NCBI GenBank assembly: GCA_963920525.1
Contig: OY986435.1
Location: 263,998,962-264,062,961 of the forward strand
Length of the DNA: 64,000 nucleotides
DNA from: Dichetophora obliterata
Lineage: Eukaryota > Arthropoda > Insecta > Diptera > Sciomyzidae
Direction of reading: 5' to 3'
Below the pieces are notes generated by a model. It was not told where the DNA came from. It ran no database searches and saw nothing but the letters and a program-made list of their open reading frames with translations. Positions 58,824 through 64,000 of the stretch are shown in pieces (the stretch's first letter is position 1; every line of letters starts with the position of its first letter). Made by a program: the position numbers and the translations under genes.

Positions 58824-59072
58824 TTAATAATTTTTATTTGTTATGAATTTTCTATATATGTGTGCACAGTTGTCGGTGTCTGTTTTGAAATTTATTCTCT
58901 TCTCTTTTGGTAGGCTGATAATGTGAAGCATTTCTAGTGTGTACCGTTTACGGTAGTTGTTCTCTTGTTGTAAAATTTTAACACTGTCAAAGTCAGGTGT
59001 ATGTCTATGTTTCGCACAGTGGGCTGCAAGTGCTGTTTTTTGTTCCAACGGTCTAAGTATCTTATGGTATAA
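58824..59072 (-). pseudogene. Penelope-like GIY-YIG endonuclease, C-terminal piece
   Basis: The minus-strand frame reads LYHKILRPLEQKTALAAHCA, KHRHTPDFDSVKILQQENNY and RKRYTLEMLHII, then a short tail to the stop at 58824. TALAxHCxxxxHxxDF...KIL..E.NY.KR..LE.LHI is the second half of the Penelope GIY-YIG domain, including the conserved Glu (TLEMLHI). The first half, with the GIY and YIG strands, is absent, since coding ends where the inverted arm begins at 59073. Confidence 0.82.
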
Positions 59073-59259
59073 TCTAAGTTACCCGAAACAAGTGGATGTA
59101 AATATAATTGTTGTCAAATTGTCTCGAAGTTTTTGTAAAATTTGTTAAGTTTGTGTTTAATGGAAAAATTTGTTAATTTCTAAATGTTTTAATTTGTAAT
59201 ATGTGAGTGAAATGTAAAATAAGTTAATGTATTGTTAATATAATTTTAAAATGTTTTCA

Positions 59260-59304
59260 GTTGTTCTGATGATGATTGCCGATGGCAGTCGAAATATTGA
59301 CAGT
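59260..59304 (+). ncRNA. Hammerhead ribozyme motif, inverted arm
   Basis: Plus strand: stem I strand GUUGUU, core CUGAUGA, extra U, stem II GAUUGCC with loop GAU and GGCAGUC, core GAAA, UAUU, stem I strand GACAGU. The core and stem II are identical in design to 58589, while stem I has more G-U pairs, so this copy is probably weaker. Confidence 0.72.
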
Positions 59305-59639
59305 AAATTTTATAATTAAAACTTGGAGTTTTAATGAACAAAAATTGTTGGACCTTAAGCCCGCAATAATAAAAAATTTTTAAAATTTAAACAAAAGGTC
59401 GGTAAATGAACATTTAATTCACAAAAAACTATAACCGAAATAATCGAAGACAAAACATTTCGATTTTGTTCCAGTAATTTCTTGTGACCAGACAGCATCA
59501 TTACATCAACAAGCAGGTCGGTAATTAATGCGTGAGCTGCTTTTGCTGATCATATATGCCACTGACTTGGCTTCTAAAATACTCATGCACATTTTTATAT
59601 TTTGTGAAAGGCTTTATAACGAGTGATCCTAAAGCGGCT

Positions 59640-59957
59640 TCAACGTTTTAAGGTGGAAAGAGGGAACAGTACAAGCAAAGTGGACCTTTTAATTGTTTTT
59701 GAGTATATTAACCACGGCTCATAGGTTTGTAGAAAATTGTGACAAAATTTCAGTTTGGATCCAATCGTGTCCTCCTTAAAACCGAAGATTTGAGGAAGAG
59801 CCCAAGGGTGTTTGAGCATTTTCAATTTCTGCGATACACTCATAAGGGCACACCGGCCAACCCACTTGCCCAAGTCGTGTTCACAGAAACTGTCACTACT
59901 GCATGTGCTAGAAGAAGCAGACGTAGATAGATTCTTTTGGCAAGTGGGTGTAAGCAC
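59640..59957 (-). pseudogene. hAT transposase N-terminal fragment (TTF-type)
   Basis: The minus-strand frame contains CEHDLGKWVGRCALMSVSQK, KHPWALPQIFGFKEDTIGSK and LKFCHNFLQTYEPWLIYSK. The order D(I/L)GxW, then HPWxPP-x-F-x-FKEDT...K-x-KF-x-H-x-WL-x-x-YxPWL-x-YS, is the region around the TTF-type zinc finger at the start of ZMYM1-like hAT transposases. After YSK the Cys residues of the finger are lost through a frame change. It may belong to the surrounding hAT element 58042-60937. Confidence 0.6.
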
Positions 59958-60443
59958 CTCATCATCCCTTCCATTCTGCTCTCATTGTCACTCAATTTTA
60001 TTTTCTTGACTCTGAAGAAAATTGATTAGAAAATAAACATAGACCCCATAATTTGAAGTAACTTAATAAAAACTTACCACCAAAAAACTTTCTTATATTT
60101 CAAACTATAGAAAAAATATAAATTAAAAAATGCACAAATAAATCAATCAGATTTTCTTTCCAACTTTCATTTTGAACAGCTGATTTGGTTTCGTTAGTTA
60201 TGACAACGAACGTTAGTGTTGGTGAAAAATCGACTAACGAATTGTGCAGCTCAGAATGCTATATACAAATATGTCAGAATTAACAATTAAAGCTTTTCAT
60301 AAACTTTTTTACCAATTAGTAAATGTGTCAGACCAAAGTTGGTAATAAAAAACTTAATTAAGTTTCAATAAATATTAAAAACTTCAATACTATTTTCATT
60401 ATAAGAAAAACTGCATTGAATTTCTAAGCTTAACACTTTTTAG

Positions 60444-60836
60444 TCGGCCTTTGTAGTCTAGTGGAGAGTGCGCTAGACTCTCAACCCAAAGGTCCCTGGT
60501 TCGAATCCGGGCTCAGGCATGGTTCTTTTGTTCTTTCAATTTCTTTGTTCTTTCTTTGTCCAACATTTAAGAATTATGGAAGACTAAAAATCCACAACTA
60601 AATTGTGGAAAATGTGAAGGAATGGAACAACTAAGGGCTTGAAATGCTTGCCGAGGTTAAGGCATAACACTAGCCTCGGTTAAAAAGCAATTCAAATTGT
60701 CTTTCGCAGTTGTTTCCCCAAATCAATAATTCACGTATAGTTCCAATCAATTCCTCTAAATAATCTATCCCTTTCCTTTCAGGTCGAAGATCAAACCTTG
60801 TTTGTATAAGGCGCATGCCTTGGTTCTTTGATGTTT

Positions 60837-60867
<31 letters not shown>
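60444..60867 (+). mobile_element. tRNA-derived SINE, complete with poly(A) tail
   Basis: Head 60448-60520: 'tagtctagtggagagtgcgc' (A box), 'ctctcaaccca' and 'tggttcgaatccgg' (B box). The body of about 320 bp differs from the SINE at 36989. It ends 'gatgtttttat' followed by 27 A (60841-60867). The internal pol III promoter is well preserved. The acceptor ends of the tRNA-like part do not pair well, so it is not counted as a tRNA gene. Nested in the hAT element 58042-60937. Confidence 0.82.
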
Positions 60868-61228
60868 TTATTTTTCAAAAATTTAGGGGGGTCACGGCCT
60901 CCTGCCTTTCCCCTGTCTCCCCCTCATTACGCCCATGCCTGATGCAGTATCTACGAATATATTTATTTTATATACTATTGATATTCGTAAAAAAAATAAA
61001 GCAATTCGTAACGAATGATTGTGCACATATAAATAATAACATTCGTTACTTACTGGTACGAAAAAATTCGTAATTTCTTCCATTATATTCGTAGTATTTA
61101 GTAATACTTTCGTACTATGTATGAATGAGAAATAATATTAGCAGAAAAAATTCATTCGTAGGTTGTGACTGTACGAATTATTCAAAGAATGAACGAATTA
61201 ATAGGTGAGTTTAAAGAATTTAAAACCA

Positions 61229-61505
61229 AAATCGTTCAGCGTGGTTTGTTGAACAACTACAGTACATAAGAAACTTTATTATTGTAAAGTGGCAGTAGCC
61301 TACTGGTAGATTGCGTGGCTCATAAGCTAAAGAGCCGAGGTTCAAGCCCCAGCTCAGACAGAATGTTTGGTTTTGCCTGGTTTGTCGAACAACTACAGAA
61401 TATAAGGCATTGTATGATTGTACAGCTGCTGTAGCCTACTGGTAGAGCGCGTGGCTCGTACGCTAAAGAGCCGAGATTCAAACTCCAGCTCAGACAGAAT
61501 TTTTT
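61229..61505 (+). repeat. Tandem tRNA-like segments in ATTCGTA copy 2
   Basis: Two units of about 133 bp: each starts 'tggtttgt.gaacaactaca', continues to 'gtagcctactggtaga', 'gcgtggctc', 'taaagagccgag' and 'gctcagacagaat'. A-box- and B-box-like words ('aggttcaagcccc', 'agattcaaactcc') are spaced as in tRNAs. Copy 1 has one unit, so this copy has undergone a duplication. Confidence 0.7.
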
Positions 61506-61660
61506 ATTTTTTGCTATTAGTTATTATGATCATTCGTAAATGTAACAAATGTATTCGTACAATATACATTTGTTTTTATACGAATACGAATAAAGTATTC
61601 GGAATATTTATTCACATACGTCTATTCTATGAATAAAATTCGCAGAATGGATGCTGTTAT

Positions 61661-62349
61661 TACCCAGTAGAAAAATATGCGATCGCTCCTATTAGGAACA
61701 ACAAGGAAGAGCTCTTTTGCTGTTTTATTGGATTAAATAGTGAGCACTTGTGCCTTTGTGCTCCTTTACTGTTTTATAAGATCAATAGGTGAGCAATTAA
61801 TGAAAAAAAGAACATAAAGTGGAGCATGTACTTTTGAGGAAACTCTATCATTATATTCTGTGAAAAAGATATTTTAAATGTTCCTTTTATTCGATCCGCG
61901 TTGTTTCAACACCGAGGTCGTGAAGTGCGACCAGCCAACGGTAATTGCGTTTTATCCATCCGCTAATGCGATTGACGCAATTAAAGTACAGTTTTTAAAT
62001 AGAATCAAAAATGATTCGTAATTTGTAATGGCGTTATAGATCTCACGATTTGGCCAAATAATTTCCTCCCCACCTTATTGTCTTGAGCAGTCTACTAGAG
62101 CTAGGGTACCCTTGCTTTCGCAGGAAATCTTAATCCAAATAAAAATAAATGTTCCTTTGCTGATCCATTTGGATCATTTATTGATCGCTCCTTTTGAGCT
62201 CCTCTAGGATGTTAAAGGGAGCGCTACCCTTCCTAGGACATGCAATGTTAAAGAGAACACAAAATACACCAAGCTTGGATCAATAAGGAGCATTCCACTG
62301 CTCTTCAGGGAACACTCGCTCATAGGATGATCCAATTTTTTACTGGGTA
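61661..62349. mobile_element. MITE-like element with TACCCAGTA termini
   Basis: The left end TACCCAGTAGAAAAATATGC and the right end complement 'tacccagtaaaaaattgga' are inverted. The tips may include a TA duplication (TA-CCCAGTA). Between them 'ggagc', 'gatca' and 'tgttcctt' words recur on both strands near the ends. It lies directly beside the end of ATTCGTA copy 2. No coding region. Confidence 0.6.
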
Positions 62350-63755
62350 GTAATATATACACACACAAATTTTTAAGTGTATAGCACTACTAGAAAGTTA
62401 ATCATATTTTTATGTGCAATCGAAAACTTATTAACCTTAGAAACTTAAGTAGCCCAGTTTGACGACCGAAATTTTGATGTTTTTTTGTAAATTTTTTAAG
62501 TAAGAAAACAAAATGCGATTGTTTTGAAATTTTAACACATTTTTATTGGTGTCTTAAAATGTATAAAAAATTGTTTCTAATTCAATTTATATTAATTTGT
62601 TTATAATTATTTATTTCAAAATAGTAATCGAAAAAGAGGTGAGTTGTTTTACTGAAGCACTCAGCCCCACGTAGTCACCAGAAATAAAAACTTCAAAGAG
62701 AATATCGTTCTGCATGCTTAATTATAGTGCACTTACCTAAAATATGCATATTAAAAAAAATATAAAATAAATATTTGTTTAAAAAAGTTGACTTATTACT
62801 AAAAACATTAACTGAATTAAAGATTCTGGGCCTAGCTACGTATGTATTAAGTAACGAGTCAAATTTGTAGCCAAATCAGTTGAACTGTTTTTAGTCAGTG
62901 CTTCCCCGCGGTTTCAAAAACGAAGTCTCCAGAAGTTTTTACAGCATTTTCAGCACACTTCTACTAGATTCACTTCATTCTACTTCTTAATCCTAAACAC
63001 AATTTTGACAAGTGAAAAAACTTTGGCGCATGTTGGCACATGTTTAGTGAACGTTTCTTTGGCACTTGTTGCAATTAATTGAATTATCCCGAGTCAATAC
63101 AGCAAGTTTGCTTAAATGTTTGCAACGATAGGTTTCGGTGGCGCTTCATAAAGCCGTTATATCATGTCTTTCAATCAATTTGTTCTTGATTCCAGCTCTC
63201 CGCACATACTGATATTCTAATTGTCTTAATTCTGTTATGCTGAGATCGTAAGAGCATTCTTCATAGCACCTTCATATTTAGTCTAAAATACCTTAAAAGA
63301 ACAATTAAATTAGAATCAAAACATAAAAATTATGGATACAAGATTATTACCATTTTGGTGCCCTTTACATTAATTCCACGAACGAAGTTCAGCGATTCTT
63401 AATCGTCAACTTGCGAAATATCATCAAACTTGATGTTCACTTTTTCTATATACCGGTAAAACTGGTCTTCGGTTTGTTGTATGCACGCGCAGTGGGTCCC
63501 ACATTGGAAGACACGTGAATTCCCACAATATAAATTCATGGACTTTTTGATATAGCATCAAAAATTTCTTTTTTCACTGCATTTGAACAGAAATAACTTT
63601 AAAATCTTAAAGAAAACTGAAAAACCAACAAAATTCTTATACTCACCGTTTTTATAGCATAAAAAATAATGACAAAATTATCATTGCCAAAAATGATGAA
63701 AAAACTTTTTTCTGAAATTTTGTTCACTATGTTTGGCACGAATGCAAGCAACACA
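62350..63755. other. AT-rich non-coding DNA
   Basis: No supported gene on either strand. If the aldolase gene continues to the right, this is intronic. Confidence 0.3.
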
Positions 63756-64000
63756 TACAGTGGTGGTCACGAATTTAGCACACTTAAAAAAGTAAAATGA
63801 ATACTTATATTTTCCATTACTACAACTAACGTTGTAAATTTTTAATTAACTATTTTTTAGTGTATATATTATGTCTTCTTTATTTCTTATATACATTTTT
63901 TTATTTCAAAACTTTTTCTTATAGGACTTAAAATCAAATAAAGTTTAAAAAGAAGCATTTCGACTTGGTCATGAATTTAGCACACGAGCGAAAAAATGTC
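63756..64000. mobile_element. Left end of a Tc1-like element (cut by the window edge)
   Basis: TA (63756-63757) followed by CAGTGGTGGTCACGAATTTA. The word 'ggtca(c/t)gaatttagcacac' occurs at 63765 and again at 63967, a 200-bp spacing typical of the paired direct repeats inside long Tc1-type inverted repeats. The rest lies beyond the window. Confidence 0.65.

Larger units (their letters stand above)
58519..59374 (-). mobile_element. Penelope-like fragment with inverted terminal repeats
   Basis: Two arms of about 300 bp (58519-58818 and 59073-59374) are close reverse complements, flanking a piece of GIY-YIG coding sequence on the minus strand. The left arm is in the same sense as the coding piece, directly downstream of it; the right arm is inverted. 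This arrangement, with a truncated body between oppositely oriented terminal repeats, is known for Penelope elements. Both arms carry a hammerhead-type motif. Confidence 0.85.
58042..60937. mobile_element. hAT element with 8-bp target duplication and nested elements
   Basis: The ends are CATGGGCGTAGCCAGAATTT on the left and 'ctcattacgcccatg' on the right, inverted for the first 10 bp. CCTGATGT (58034-58041) and CCTGATGC (60938-60945) flank it, an 8-bp duplication with one difference. The copy 1 repeat at 57219-57226 has the same word once, uninterrupted. Inside are a Penelope-like fragment, a hAT transposase fragment (59640-59957) and a SINE. The length is 2896 bp with those insertions. Confidence 0.82.
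57950..61655 (+). repeat. ATTCGTA-type composite repeat, copy 2, split by a hAT
   Basis: The left part 57950-58041 ('cgtacaatatacaaatta', 'tacgaattcagtaaag') and the right part 60938-61655 ('cctgatgcagtatctacgaa', 'gtatttagtaatactttcgt', 'cattcgtaggttgtgactgt', 'ggtttgttgaacaactacag', then tandem tRNA-like segments and the terminal 'gaataaaattcgcagaatgg') together match copy 1 at 56480-57315. The 2.9 kb between them is a hAT element with its own duplication. Confidence 0.75.

Noticed and set aside
60448..60520. A tRNA gene candidate with good A and B boxes
   Set aside because: The acceptor ends do not pair properly and the sequence continues directly into a SINE body with a poly(A) tail, so it is a tRNA-derived SINE head.
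61276..61500. Two tandem tRNA genes
   Set aside because: Anticodon and acceptor stems do not form, and the segments recur in degraded form inside repeats at 56826 and 37253.
56161..64000. Later exons of the threonine aldolase
   Set aside because: I looked for coding that continues after GNLLA and for an LDGAR-type PLP region on the + strand and saw none.

Overview
The window looks like a transposon-dense stretch of a fly genome: AT-rich, no bacterial gene organisation, spliced exons with GT/AG borders, and dozens of nested repeats. Two single-copy genes are recognisable. Their proteins resemble fly proteins, and the mobile elements (DD41D 'rosa'-type and DD34D mariners, and a tRNA-derived SINE with the 'gccgactccgaacggc' body I associate with tephritid fruit flies) make an acalyptrate fly, probably a tephritid, the best guess. 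That species-level guess is inference.

Host genes. At the left, the last two coding exons (6099-6239 and 6328-6526, + strand) of a FAM20C-type secretory-pathway kinase end with a stop and a poly(A) signal; the upstream exons are not in the window, so the preceding intron is at least 6 kb. At the right, the first coding exon (55953-56160, + strand) of a PLP-dependent L-threonine aldolase follows a GAGA-rich tract; no later exon was found before 64000, so its first intron is at least 7.8 kb. Between and around them I see no other convincing host exon.

Mobile elements, left to right: an inverted-repeat element (422-1190); a short TIR element (2370-3917) split by a frameshifted DD41D mariner (2516-3773); a decayed Tc1-like gene (7880-8660); a palindromic MITE (10226-10345); a hAT-type transposase remnant (12421-14790, -) split by a DD34D mariner (13426-14654); a Helitron protein remnant (15655-16700, -) whose apparent intron carries a Harbinger-like MITE; a truncated LINE (18549-19450, -); a hAT element (19768-21662) with a perfect 8-bp target duplication and a DD41D remnant inside; a Tc1-like gene (23299-27183) split by a 2.84-kb TIR element that itself holds two smaller palindromic elements; long inverted repeats at 27466, 29421 and 41072; a 1.7-kb Harbinger-like element (31667-33374); a Tc1 element (39253-40823, gene on -); several MITEs (43047, 44625, 45201, 53399); a Penelope-like element remnant with a hammerhead motif (51240-52400, -); and a second DD34D mariner (53780-55065).

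The right end (56480-62349) is the most layered. Two copies of an 'ATTCGTA'-rich repeat carrying tRNA-like segments lie in opposite orientations. One is interrupted by a 2.9-kb hAT element with an 8-bp target duplication, and the other copy keeps the matching uninterrupted site. Inside that hAT lie a Penelope-like fragment with inverted terminal repeats, each with a hammerhead-ribozyme motif, a hAT transposase N-terminal fragment, and a complete tRNA-derived SINE.

No bacterial-type operon, CRISPR array, viral gene or canonical functional tRNA/rRNA gene was found. All coordinates and similarities were read by eye; nothing was searched against a database.
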